A stretch of DNA of 35,297 nt from Actinomycetes bacterium (lineage in GTDB: Bacteria; Actinomycetota; Acidimicrobiia; Spongiisociales; UBA5794): assembly GCA_023336815.1 (NCBI GenBank), contig JAMBLJ010000113.1, positions 1 to 35,297 on the forward strand. Reading direction: 5' to 3'. A program made the position numbers and the translations under genes. Under the pieces are notes generated by a model that saw only the letters and a program-made list of their open reading frames with translations, was not told where the DNA came from and did not search any database. Positions 23,664 through 31,119 of this stretch are shown piece after piece. Numbering within the stretch: position 1 is the first letter of the stretch; each line of letters starts with the position of its first letter.

Positions 23664-24448
23664 CTTATCCAACGGAACTAGACGGCATTCGCTTCGATGG
23701 TGGTGATGGCAGTGGGATCGCCACAATCACGCTCGACGTTCCTGAGAAGCACAATCGCGTGTCCATGCTTGCACGGGACCAACTGGCTGCCCTGTTCCTC
23801 GAGATCGGTAGAGACGAAGATGTGCGTGTGGTGATGCTCGCAGGAGCAGGCGACAAGGCGTTCACCGCGGGCGGCGACATCCCAGCATTCCTCGACGCAT
23901 CTCCCGAAACGCTCACCAGACTCCACCACAACGTTGCTGCGCCAGAGCGGTGCTCGAAGCCTGTGATCGCCAAGCTTCATGGTTACACCTTTGGGGTCGG
24001 CCTCGAATTGGCTCTGGCTTGTGACTTTCGCGTTGCCGCCGATGATCTCCAGATCGGTCTGCCAGAGGTGACGATCGGCATGATCCCTGGTAGTGGTGGC
24101 ACCCAGCGAATGGCCCGCCTTGTCGGTCTGGGTCGAGCCAAGGACATTGTGATGAGGGGTCGCCGTGTCGGCGCTGAAGAAGCCGCAGCAATAGGTCTTG
24201 TGACCGAAGTCGTGCCCTTCTCTGACCTTGATGCCGCTGCCGATTCGTTGGCAGCTGAATTGCTACGTCATTCGCCATTGGCGCTTGGCATGGCGAAACG
24301 GGTGCTCAACCTGGCATACGACGGACCACTGCAGATCGGCCTGGAGGTTGAAGGGCTCGCGTACGGTTTCTTGCGAACATCGAATGACTTCCGCGAGGGT
24401 GTCGAGTCGTTCGTTGAGGGCCGCCCTCCGAACTACACAGGTACCTGA
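23660..24448 (+). CDS. Enoyl-CoA hydratase/isomerase (crotonase family)
   Basis: This crotonase-fold enzyme (262 aa) probably hydrates an enoyl-CoA. The two catalytic glutamates of classical hydratases are present: Glu116 in GVGLELALACDF and Glu136 in GLPEVTIGMIPGSGGTQR. The oxyanion-hole segment is AFTAGGDI (67-74). The frame is open upstream into the CoA ligase gene, but ATG at 23660, overlapping the ligase stop (ATGA), is the natural start. Ligase-hydratase coupling suits beta-oxidation of an unsaturated acid or a hydroxycinnamoyl-CoA hydratase-lyase-like step; sequence alone does not decide. Confidence 0.93.
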   Translation: MTYPTELDGIRFDGGDGSGIATITLDVPEKHNRVSMLARDQLAALFLEIGRDEDVRVVMLAGAGDKAFTAGGDIPAFLDASPETLTRLHHNVAAPERCSKPVIAKLHGYTFGVGLELALACDFRVAADDLQIGLPEVTIGMIPGSGGTQRMARLVGLGRAKDIVMRGRRVGAEEAAAIGLVTEVVPFSDLDAAADSLAAELLRHSPLALGMAKRVLNLAYDGPLQIGLEVEGLAYGFLRTSNDFREGVESFVEGRPPNYTGT

Positions 24449-24456
24449 GGCGTATC

Positions 24457-25134
24457 GTGCCGCACGCTTTCACGATGCCGGCGGACTATGTGGCCCGAAC
24501 GGTGGCGCGTGAGGGACGACCACACAGCGTCGAGAAGATCGTTGGTCCGAACACGGCGCTGCTTGCCGTCGACATGCAGCGGTACTTCATGGAGACACCG
24601 TACGCCGGTGCGTGCGAGGTGGCGCAGGACGTCGTCCCAAATGTGAACAGACTCGCATCAGAGGTTCGGAGTCGTGGCGGCGCTGTCGTGTGGCTTCAGA
24701 ACGCGGCACCTTGGCAAAGCGAGGAGTCCTGGTCGGCGCTGCGAGAGCGATACTCAGAGGCCGCAGCCCGAGCGCGGTGGGGCTCCCTTCAGGAGGGTGC
24801 AGATGGGTTCGAGCTATGGCCAAGCCTTGAAGTGAGACCAGGCGACAGTCGAGTTGTCAAGAGCCGTTACTCGGCCTTCATCCCCGGTTCGTCGAATCTC
24901 GAGCCTCTGCTGCGTGAGAGAGGCATCGATTCACTCTTGATCGCTGGAGTGGCAACGAATGTGTGCTGCGAGTCGACGGCCCGCGACGCGATGATGCTGA
25001 ACTTCAGGGTGCTAATGGTGTCAGACGCGTGTGCAGCGGCCTCTGACAGGGAGCATGGTGCGGCGCTTGGGAACTTCTACCTGTTCTTCGGTGATGTCCA
25101 GACCACTGACGAGGTGCTATCGCGCTTGGGGTGA
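24457..25134 (+). CDS. Isochorismatase-family cysteine hydrolase
   Basis: This amidohydrolase-type member of the isochorismatase-like family (225 aa) has a full triad: Asp39 (LLAVDMQ), Lys135 (VVKSRYSAF) and Cys170 in GVATNVCCESTARDA. Family members cleave ureido groups, carbamoyl groups or simple amides such as N-carbamoylsarcosine, biuret or maleamate. An N-terminal extension of about 30 residues precedes the core. GTG at 24457 follows a TGAGG that overlaps the hydratase stop, so it is the last gene of the plus-strand run. With the Mo hydroxylases, amide or ureide release during N-heterocycle breakdown is one possible reading, as inference. Confidence 0.92.
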   Translation: MPHAFTMPADYVARTVAREGRPHSVEKIVGPNTALLAVDMQRYFMETPYAGACEVAQDVVPNVNRLASEVRSRGGAVVWLQNAAPWQSEESWSALRERYSEAAARARWGSLQEGADGFELWPSLEVRPGDSRVVKSRYSAFIPGSSNLEPLLRERGIDSLLIAGVATNVCCESTARDAMMLNFRVLMVSDACAAASDREHGAALGNFYLFFGDVQTTDEVLSRLG

Positions 25135-25155
25135 TCGACCAGTTTGCGCGGATTC

Positions 25156-25179
25156 TTGAGTCTCCGAGGTGACTCTCAA
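25156..25179. terminator. Weak bidirectional hairpin between convergent genes
   Basis: GAGTC (25158-25162) and GACTC (25171-25175) pair across an 8-nt loop in the 56-bp space between convergent stop codons. An outer TT/AA pair would need a 2-nt bulge. The stem is short and U-poor, so termination is only plausible because of its location. Confidence 0.3.
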
Positions 25180-25190
25180 AGGGCCGCCGC

Positions 25191-27413
25191 TCAGCCGAGA
25201 ACAAATTCAATCGGAGCGGCGCCGACCTCGACTGCAGCCGTTTCCGTAGCGTGGAGGAATGTTGTTTGGACAATGTGTTTGGCCCTGGCGTAGTTGTCCA
25301 ACTCAACCGGGACAGGGCTGGTCCGCTGATTGAGTGCGTAGGCGGCGGCATTGTGGCCGATGGCTCGGTAGGAATCCAGAGTCAGAAGAGGCGCCATCGA
25401 AAAGAGTTCGAGATTGTCGAGCGGCTCCTGCTCAACACTGTGGATAACGGCAGTGCCCTTCGATTGGACACCGATCCCGATACCCGAACCGCTCAGCGAC
25501 GCAGCGTCGTGCGCGATGAAGGCGACATCGGAGGTGCGTAGCACTCTGATGAATCGGGGTGTCCCACCGCACGATGCCACTCCTTCGGCGAGCGCGCTCA
25601 TGACAGCTTCGTGCCTCAGACCGTTGATCGTCTCGCGCAGAGTTCCGAGGAACGCTGGACCCACCCCCACCACGACCTCACTCGGATCGCTGCCACGCAT
25701 CGCGTCACCCACCACGGTGACCTTGGCTGGTTCCTCCGAAACTGGAGGATTCAACGTGTCGGGATCGAGGAGATGGGGTAGCGATTGCAGCAAGTTCCAA
25801 CGATCGCCTTCGAGGAGGTAGCCTGTGCCTGGTCCTTCGTACTCATTTGGATCATTCACGGCAGATACCACGTTCCAGTCCGCACCAACGATCGCCGACG
25901 TCTGGAGGTAGTCACCGCTCACCCTGAGCCGTTGCATCCCGAGCACCGCTTCGCCTATCTCTTGAAACCCGGCCTGATCCAGCGCTCTGGCGACATCGAC
26001 ACCTGAGATCTCTTCGGCGAACACGAGGTCGGCTGCCTCCACATCGGTGGCGCGGTCGCGGTCTGGCATGTCACGGCTGTCGTAGCTTGTAACCGCGTCT
26101 GCTACTTCCTGATCGGTGATCTCGGGGAAGCCGATTTCGCGGAATACAGCCTGGGTGGCGGTTGCCGCCAGCTTCCGAACCCTGAGTGCCTCGGCCTCGT
26201 CCAGCGGTTCGATGCCTGCGTCGATTTGCCAGTCCCGCTGAATCGTCGTCCACTCATCGAGATCGTCAGCGTCGTAGTTACCTCCTCCGAACATGTTGTC
26301 GTACTTTGGCATGGCGCTATAGCCAGAGGTGACGAAGTCGGTTCCAGGAAGGAACTGACCCATCAGCTTGGCGGTTCGCCGAATGGGCGAATGTGACGCA
26401 ATAGCATCGTTACCGGATGCCACTTCAAGGCCGAGCCATGCTGCGATGAGGTTCTCGGCGAGGATCATCTTGGTACCGCCCGGCAGCGCCATCGGCAGGG
26501 TGACTGTGGAGATGCCGCCGTTTTGAACGCCCTGGGAGCCGATCGCGCGAATCAGCGCCAAGCAGCGTGCCTCGAGATACAGCATCGAGCAGCCGTTGGC
26601 GTGGCCCATCAGCGCTTCCGAACCGCTTCCCGATGTCGACCGAACCTTGATACCTCTTGAGGCATACGCCGAAGCCAGAAACGCCTTTGACCATGGCGTG
26701 TCGTCTCCATCGACCATTGCGCCGTCGGTGCCGTACACAGACAAAGTCTCGGAGTACGTCGTGAGCCCTTGCATCCCGAGCTGGAGATTCCGTCTCTCTT
26801 CGACGGCACACTGGGTGAGCACGCCTGGTCGCCCTGTCTGGGAGCCGACCAGCAGCGCTATGGCATTGAACGGTGCATAGCGTGCCACCCCCACCGTGGT
26901 CTCGATCTCCGCAAAACCGCGGGCGGCGGCCTCAGCGGCGTCGGCGGCAAGAAGGGCAGGACTTTCCTTGCGATTCGTCACATGTGCTTGGTTGGCTGGT
27001 CGACGGCGTGCCCTGAGTTTCTTGAGCGCGAACATCATCTCGACTGGGTCGAGTTTGCTAACGACTTTGGCCATCTTGGCAGGTGTCAAGCCTCGTGAAA
27101 GACGAACCAGCGCGGTTCGGGGCACCGATACATCCACGAGGCGCATCGCAATCTCCTGGTCGGAGAGCGCCATTGTCTCGACTGCGACTTCGAGATCGAT
27201 CCCATGCATGCTCACGAACTGGTCGATGAGGTCGAAATTGTCTGACTGCTTGCCGTCCATCCGAACGATGACCCCATTGACGATCGTCAGCTCTGGTTCG
27301 GGGTCGTTCGGGCCATTCATTGTGACCAGCCCGAGATCGGGCTCTGGCTCGATGATTGCTTCCCGCCGCAGGCCACGCTCACTCCTCGCCCTGGAGCGGC
27401 TTGAGTCGGTCAT
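25191..27413 (-). CDS. B12-dependent diol/glycerol dehydratase, large and medium subunits fused
   Basis: This 740-aa protein joins PduC-like (about 1-555) and PduD-like (about 566-740) subunits of adenosylcobalamin-dependent propanediol/glycerol dehydratase, which turns a 1,2-diol into an aldehyde. The active-site residues of the Klebsiella large subunit align with a +1 offset and are conserved: His144, Glu171, Glu222, Gln297, Asp336 and Ser363. The medium part keeps VVGVGPAF, RFIRVLRTSDVAFIAHDAA and SGSGIGIGVQSKGT. It lacks the N-terminal extension that in PduD directs packing into microcompartments. The ATG at 27413 overlaps the small-subunit stop (ATGA); the longer frame to 27509 lies inside that gene. 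No reactivase or shell genes are in the window. Confidence 0.95.
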   Translation of the reverse strand: MTDSSRSRARSERGLRREAIIEPEPDLGLVTMNGPNDPEPELTIVNGVIVRMDGKQSDNFDLIDQFVSMHGIDLEVAVETMALSDQEIAMRLVDVSVPRTALVRLSRGLTPAKMAKVVSKLDPVEMMFALKKLRARRRPANQAHVTNRKESPALLAADAAEAAARGFAEIETTVGVARYAPFNAIALLVGSQTGRPGVLTQCAVEERRNLQLGMQGLTTYSETLSVYGTDGAMVDGDDTPWSKAFLASAYASRGIKVRSTSGSGSEALMGHANGCSMLYLEARCLALIRAIGSQGVQNGGISTVTLPMALPGGTKMILAENLIAAWLGLEVASGNDAIASHSPIRRTAKLMGQFLPGTDFVTSGYSAMPKYDNMFGGGNYDADDLDEWTTIQRDWQIDAGIEPLDEAEALRVRKLAATATQAVFREIGFPEITDQEVADAVTSYDSRDMPDRDRATDVEAADLVFAEEISGVDVARALDQAGFQEIGEAVLGMQRLRVSGDYLQTSAIVGADWNVVSAVNDPNEYEGPGTGYLLEGDRWNLLQSLPHLLDPDTLNPPVSEEPAKVTVVGDAMRGSDPSEVVVGVGPAFLGTLRETINGLRHEAVMSALAEGVASCGGTPRFIRVLRTSDVAFIAHDAASLSGSGIGIGVQSKGTAVIHSVEQEPLDNLELFSMAPLLTLDSYRAIGHNAAAYALNQRTSPVPVELDNYARAKHIVQTTFLHATETAAVEVGAAPIEFVLG

Positions 27414-27823
27414 GCCAGTAGACCTTGGGTGGCGTATGCCGCCGCAGCCTGTCGCACCAGCGACGCAATAGCCGCCGCGTGATAGCTCGTTTCCATCCGA
27501 AGAGCCCAATTCTCGAGATCCTCTGCGGATGACCGACGTGGGCGGAGAGCCGTGTAGACCTCAAGGATGACATCATCGGGAATGTTCGCCAACTCCGCTG
27601 CTCGCTCGAGGTTGTCTGCCAGCTGATCCCTTTCAGCGATTCGTGCCACCTGTGCCTGCATGCGCAGCGTTTCTGGCGTGGCACGGAACTCGTCCTCAGG
27701 GATGACCCCAGCGCGGAGATTCTCCAAAGTGAGATGTCCGAGACCGAAACCACTTGGCGTGCGGATGAGATCGGGGCGCCGGACACCAATCGGGTACTCG
27801 GATTGCGGGTCGAATTCGGTCAT
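27410..27823 (-). CDS. Diol/glycerol dehydratase small subunit (PduE-like)
   Basis: This is the small subunit (137 aa) of the dehydratase. Recognisable stretches are YPIGVRRPDLIRTPSG (10-25), LTLENLRAGVI, TLRMQAQVARIAERDQLADNLERAAELANIPDD and YTALRPRRSS (about 90-99). It is shorter than the 173-aa Pdu/Dha form because it lacks the low-conservation N-terminal part. It precedes the fused large-medium gene, the reverse of the usual C-D-E order, and overlaps it by 4 bp. No ribosome site is visible before the ATG. A TAnnnT-type hexamer 6 nt upstream suggests a leaderless mRNA. Confidence 0.94.
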   Translation of the reverse strand: MTEFDPQSEYPIGVRRPDLIRTPSGFGLGHLTLENLRAGVIPEDEFRATPETLRMQAQVARIAERDQLADNLERAAELANIPDDVILEVYTALRPRRSSAEDLENWALRMETSYHAAAIASLVRQAAAAYATQGLLA

Positions 27824-27829
27824 GTCACC

Positions 27830-27835
27830 AGCCTA
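27830..27835 (-). promoter_or_regulatory. Putative -10 for leaderless dehydratase operon
   Basis: On the minus strand TAGGCT ends 6 nt before the PduE-like ATG, with an overlapping TATTAG just upstream. Absence of a Shine-Dalgarno sequence supports a transcript starting at the ATG. No good -35 is visible, so this is tentative. Confidence 0.3.
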
Positions 27836-27874
27836 ATAGCGGGTACCCACGGATGCTTTCGGGCGTCATGGAAG

Positions 27875-27884
27875 TGTCGCGACA
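27875..27884. promoter_or_regulatory. Palindrome TGTCGCGACA in the divergent dehydratase/ALDH promoter region
   Basis: This perfect 10-bp palindrome is near the middle of the 117-bp space between the divergent dehydratase operon and the aldehyde dehydrogenase gene. It lies 17 bp before the -35 of the latter. A shared operator would co-regulate diol dehydration and aldehyde oxidation; no regulator is encoded nearby. Confidence 0.3.
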
Positions 27885-27901
27885 GCGCCAAGAAGGCCGA
27901 A

Positions 27902-27930
27902 TTGCCCAGCTGCCGAGCCATTCCTATAGT
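27902..27930 (+). promoter_or_regulatory. Sigma-A-like promoter of the aldehyde dehydrogenase gene
   Basis: TTGCCC (27902-27907), a 17-nt spacer and TATAGT (27925-27930) make the best promoter match in the window. The -10 ends 10 nt before the ATG at 27941 and there is no Shine-Dalgarno sequence. The mRNA should be leaderless or have a leader of only a few bases. Confidence 0.6.
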
Positions 27931-27940
27931 CGCAGGTAGT

Positions 27941-29440
27941 ATGACAATCGACCCCTCGACCGCTGCGTTTGATCCGCTGGCTGGGCTCGTGGATCGCGAC
28001 CTGCTGCACGATCTTGCTTTTGTTGACGGGCAATGGGTTGGGGCGGACAACGGATCCACGTTCCGCGTGGATGATCCGGCAACCGGTGCCGAGATTGCTT
28101 CGGTACCTCGGATGGGCGGTGCCGAAACAAGGAGAGCCATCGAGGCTGCCGATCGCGCGTTCTTGTCGTGGCGGTCCATGACGGCCAAACAGAGAGCGCG
28201 CATACTCCGAGATTGGGCGGATCTGATGCGAGCCCACGTCGAAGACCTATCTTTGATTCTGACGGTAGAGCAAGGCAAGCCGTTGGCAGAATCGCGAGGC
28301 GAGATTGAATACGCTGCATCGTTTCTGGAGTGGTTCGGAGAGGAAGGCAAACGGGTCTACGGGGACGTCATACCAACGCCGATTCCCGGTCGCCGCATTG
28401 TCGTTCTCAAGCAACCAATAGGTGTCACAGCCGGGATCACTCCGTGGAACTTCCCCGCTGCAATGGTCACGCGGAAGTGTGCTCCTGCTCTCGCTGCCGG
28501 TAACACGATGGTGTTGAAGCCAGCTGAGCAGACTCCGCTCTCCGCTTTGGCGATCTGTGAACTTGCTCATCGCGCGGGGCTACCGCGAGGCGTATTCAAC
28601 GTGGTCACCGGCTCCGCAGAGGACGCTCCTTCTATTGGTGAGGAGATGACATCGAACCCGACGGTACGGATGCTCGGGTTTACCGGTTCGACTGAGGTTG
28701 GTAAACTGCTGATGCGTCGCTGTGCTGATTCCGTGAAGAAGATCAGTCTTGAGCTTGGCGGCAACGCTCCTTTCATCGTGTTTGAAGATGCCGATCTTGG
28801 CGTTGCGATCGATGCCCTTCAGGCGTGCAAATGGAGAAACGCTGGCCAGACATGTATCTCGGCCAACCGGATCCTTGTGCAGCGGGGTGTTATCGACGAG
28901 TTTGCAGCTCGCCTGGTCGAGTACGCACGCGGGCTTGAGGTGGGAACCGGAACGGATGAGGGTTCTCAGATCGGACCGCTGATTGACAAGCAGGGTTTTG
29001 AGAAGGTCAAGGCTCATGTCGCCGGGGCAATCGATGGGGGAGCGAAGGTTGTGACGGGAGGCGGACCCCACAAACTCGGGGGCCTGTATTTCGAACCGAC
29101 TGTGTTGACAGATGTAACTCCAGATATGGTCATGTCCTGTGAGGAGACCTTCGGCCCTGTTGCAGGCCTTATTCCGTTCGACACCGAAGAAGAAGCGATA
29201 GCCATTGCAAATGACACTCCGTACGGCCTATGCGCATACTTCTTCACCAAGGACATGGCTACTGGTTGGCGCGTCGGTGAGGCACTCGAGGCTGGCATTG
29301 TTGGTCTGAATACAGGCTTCGTGTCAACGGAAGTTGCGCCGTTCGGTGGCGTGAAAGAGTCAGGGCTCGGGAGGGAAGGTTCGTACTACGCGATCGAAGA
29401 ATGGGTCGAAACCAAATACTTCACATTCGCCGGTCTCTAG
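27941..29440 (+). CDS. NAD(P)-dependent aldehyde dehydrogenase (GabD/succinate-semialdehyde dehydrogenase-like)
   Basis: This aldehyde dehydrogenase superfamily enzyme (499 aa) oxidises an aldehyde to its acid. Catalytic Cys305 is in NAGQTCISANR, Glu271 in LELGGNAPF, Asn170 in TPWNFP, and Lys193 in VLKPAEQTP. It resembles succinate-semialdehyde dehydrogenases (VEQGKPLAESRGEIEYAASFLEWF). The frame is open upstream, but the promoter ending at 27930 makes ATG 27941 the likely start. It is divergent from the diol dehydratase, so its natural substrate may be the aldehyde made by that enzyme (inference). It is non-acylating by sequence type, unlike PduP. Confidence 0.92.
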   Translation: MTIDPSTAAFDPLAGLVDRDLLHDLAFVDGQWVGADNGSTFRVDDPATGAEIASVPRMGGAETRRAIEAADRAFLSWRSMTAKQRARILRDWADLMRAHVEDLSLILTVEQGKPLAESRGEIEYAASFLEWFGEEGKRVYGDVIPTPIPGRRIVVLKQPIGVTAGITPWNFPAAMVTRKCAPALAAGNTMVLKPAEQTPLSALAICELAHRAGLPRGVFNVVTGSAEDAPSIGEEMTSNPTVRMLGFTGSTEVGKLLMRRCADSVKKISLELGGNAPFIVFEDADLGVAIDALQACKWRNAGQTCISANRILVQRGVIDEFAARLVEYARGLEVGTGTDEGSQIGPLIDKQGFEKVKAHVAGAIDGGAKVVTGGGPHKLGGLYFEPTVLTDVTPDMVMSCEETFGPVAGLIPFDTEEEAIAIANDTPYGLCAYFFTKDMATGWRVGEALEAGIVGLNTGFVSTEVAPFGGVKESGLGREGSYYAIEEWVETKYFTFAGL

Positions 29441-29462
29441 TCACACGAAGTGAGGGAAAACA

Positions 29463-29777
29463 ATGATCGTTGAGCTGCGGGAATACCACATCCACACAGG
29501 CAAGCTTCGGGAGATCGTCGACTTGTATGAGAACGAGGGCATCGCCATTCAACAAGAGGCCCTTGGTAATTTGCTTGGCTGGTTCACTACTGACGTCGGT
29601 GCCCTCTCGACCGTCGTCAGCATGTGGGGATATGCCAGCAGTGATGAGCGCGACAAGCGGAGGGCTCGCCTCCAGCAGGACGAGCGGTGGCAGCAGTTCG
29701 TCAAGAAGATTCAGCCGCTCATCCACACCCAACAGAACCGCCTCTTGAAACCGACCCGATTCTCCCCGATCCAGTAG
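29463..29777 (+). CDS. NIPSNAP family protein
   Basis: This 104-aa protein has a ferredoxin-like alpha-beta NIPSNAP domain: the opening strand VELREYHIHTGKLREIVDLY, the mid strand LLGWFTTDVGALSTVVSMWGYASSDER, and the closing helix DERWQQFVKKIQPLIH. Bacterial members are often found in catabolic clusters, and no catalytic mechanism is established. GAGGG precedes the ATG. It lies 22 bp after the aldehyde dehydrogenase and 30 bp before an SDR, so it is probably co-transcribed. Confidence 0.88.
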   Translation: MIVELREYHIHTGKLREIVDLYENEGIAIQQEALGNLLGWFTTDVGALSTVVSMWGYASSDERDKRRARLQQDERWQQFVKKIQPLIHTQQNRLLKPTRFSPIQ

Positions 29778-29807
29778 GTCGAGAGTCAACACGGAAGGAA
29801 CGAACGC

Positions 29808-30551
29808 ATGAGTCTCACAGGCAAGGTCGCCATCGTCACCGGCGGAGCCCAAGGCATCGGGCGAGCGATCGCTGATGGCTTGGCAGCCGACGGTGCCAGG
29901 ATTGTGATCGCTGACATTTCGAGCGCCAAGGCGGCAGCCGAAACCTACCAAGGTGGCATGGGGGTGACAGTCGATGTCTCGGATCCCGAGCAGGTCGACG
30001 TCATGGTCAAGACAGTCATTGACGAATGCGGAGCCATCGACATCCTGATCAACAATGCCGGTATCTACGCCTCACTTGAGATGCGCCCCTTCGAGCAGAT
30101 CCCAGTAGACGAATGGCGCAAGGTGATGGATATCAATCTTCTTTCCATGTTCCTGACGTGCCGCGCCGTGGTGCCGATCATGAAGCTGCAAGGAAGAGGC
30201 AAGATCGTCAACATCTCGTCCGGTACGCCGTTTCGTGGCGTTCCGTTTCTTCTGCACTACGTCACGAGCAAGGGTGCCATTGTTGCGTTCACTCGATCAC
30301 TGGCCAAGGAAATCGGGGCAAGCAACGTCCATGTCAACTGCGTCGCCCCAGGATTCACCGTCAGCGACGGCGTCAAGCAGCACCCCGAGGTTCTCGAAGC
30401 ACTCGCAGAAGTCTCTGTGTCCGCTCGCACATTCAAGCGTGACCAGGTGCCTCAAGATGTCGCCGGCGCCGTTGTCTTCTTGTGCGGAGATGGAGCAGAT
30501 TTCATCACCGGTCAAACGATGGTGATTGACGGAGGTCAGTATTTCCACTGA
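29808..30551 (+). CDS. SDR-family oxidoreductase (FabG-like)
   Basis: This classical short-chain dehydrogenase (247 aa) has TGGAQGIG at 11-18, NNAG at 82-85, and the catalytic Ser138, Tyr151 and Lys155 (YVTSK). The acidic Asp36 after the second strand (IADIS) favours NAD. The typical C-terminus is GQTMVIDGGQYFH. GGAAGGA precedes the ATG. Such enzymes oxidise sugar acids, polyols or hydroxy acids in similar clusters. It differs from the truncated SDR at the left edge. Confidence 0.92.
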   Translation: MSLTGKVAIVTGGAQGIGRAIADGLAADGARIVIADISSAKAAAETYQGGMGVTVDVSDPEQVDVMVKTVIDECGAIDILINNAGIYASLEMRPFEQIPVDEWRKVMDINLLSMFLTCRAVVPIMKLQGRGKIVNISSGTPFRGVPFLLHYVTSKGAIVAFTRSLAKEIGASNVHVNCVAPGFTVSDGVKQHPEVLEALAEVSVSARTFKRDQVPQDVAGAVVFLCGDGADFITGQTMVIDGGQYFH

Positions 30552-30573
30552 ATCGGGACCTGCGCTGAAAACC

Positions 30574-31119
30574 ATGAGGCTGACGCTGACGTACCACGAG
30601 GGTGGCGCAACCTCAAAGGACGACGAAATCAGCGTCGTATACGACATTGACCACAACGAGGCTCACTTCGGTACAGCTTTCGTCGCAGCACCGGCATTCG
30701 TGTGGAAGCTCCATGAGGGTGCCCCGGTGTCGGATGCGATGTTGTCGGCCGAGGTCACGGTCGATCCCGCCGAGGAATGGATACTGCGCTGCGACCGGAT
30801 CGACTTTCCTCCGGGAGGTGTGGCCTATCTGCATACTCATCCTGGCCCTGGCATCCGCTGTCAGCTCTTTGGTGAACTCACCGTTGAAACCGAAGGAAGG
30901 TCTCGCACATACGGCCCGCTTGGCGCCTGGTTCGAGACGGGACCAGACCCGGTGTTCGCAATCGCGTCGGAGACCGATGAGAGCGCGTTCGTTCGAGTCA
31001 TGCTGCTGCCACGCAAGTGGGAAGGAAAGCGAACCATCACATACGTGGATCCCGCTGACGCCGATAGGCCCAAGCTTCAGCGCGCCACAGTGTTCTTCGA
31101 CCGTCATGTCGAGTTGTGA
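30574..31119 (+). CDS. Cupin-like protein of unknown function
   Basis: This 181-aa protein has a probable cupin core: PPGGVAYLHTHPGPGIRCQLFGELTVE, with His87 and His89 in HxH and a later Gly/Glu-rich strand, as in metal-binding cupins. Residues 1-70 are not recognised. The start is uncertain. ATG 30574 is chosen; TTG 30526 is in frame and would overlap the SDR end. An ATT at 30541 lies 5 nt after GGAGG, but ATT starts are very rare. It overlaps the thiamine-diphosphate enzyme gene (GTGA), suggesting a linked role such as isomerase, sensor or accessory. No function can be assigned. Confidence 0.75.
   Translation: MRLTLTYHEGGATSKDDEISVVYDIDHNEAHFGTAFVAAPAFVWKLHEGAPVSDAMLSAEVTVDPAEEWILRCDRIDFPPGGVAYLHTHPGPGIRCQLFGELTVETEGRSRTYGPLGAWFETGPDPVFAIASETDESAFVRVMLLPRKWEGKRTITYVDPADADRPKLQRATVFFDRHVEL

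Noticed and set aside
25191-27509. 772-aa start for the fused dehydratase
   Set aside because: The upstream 32 codons lie inside the small-subunit gene. ATG 27413 overlaps that gene's stop and aligns with the start of PduC.
27824-27940. Cobalamin riboswitch upstream of the B12-dependent dehydratase
   Set aside because: The divergent space is only 117 bp, the dehydratase start looks leaderless, and no B12-box-like sequence is visible.
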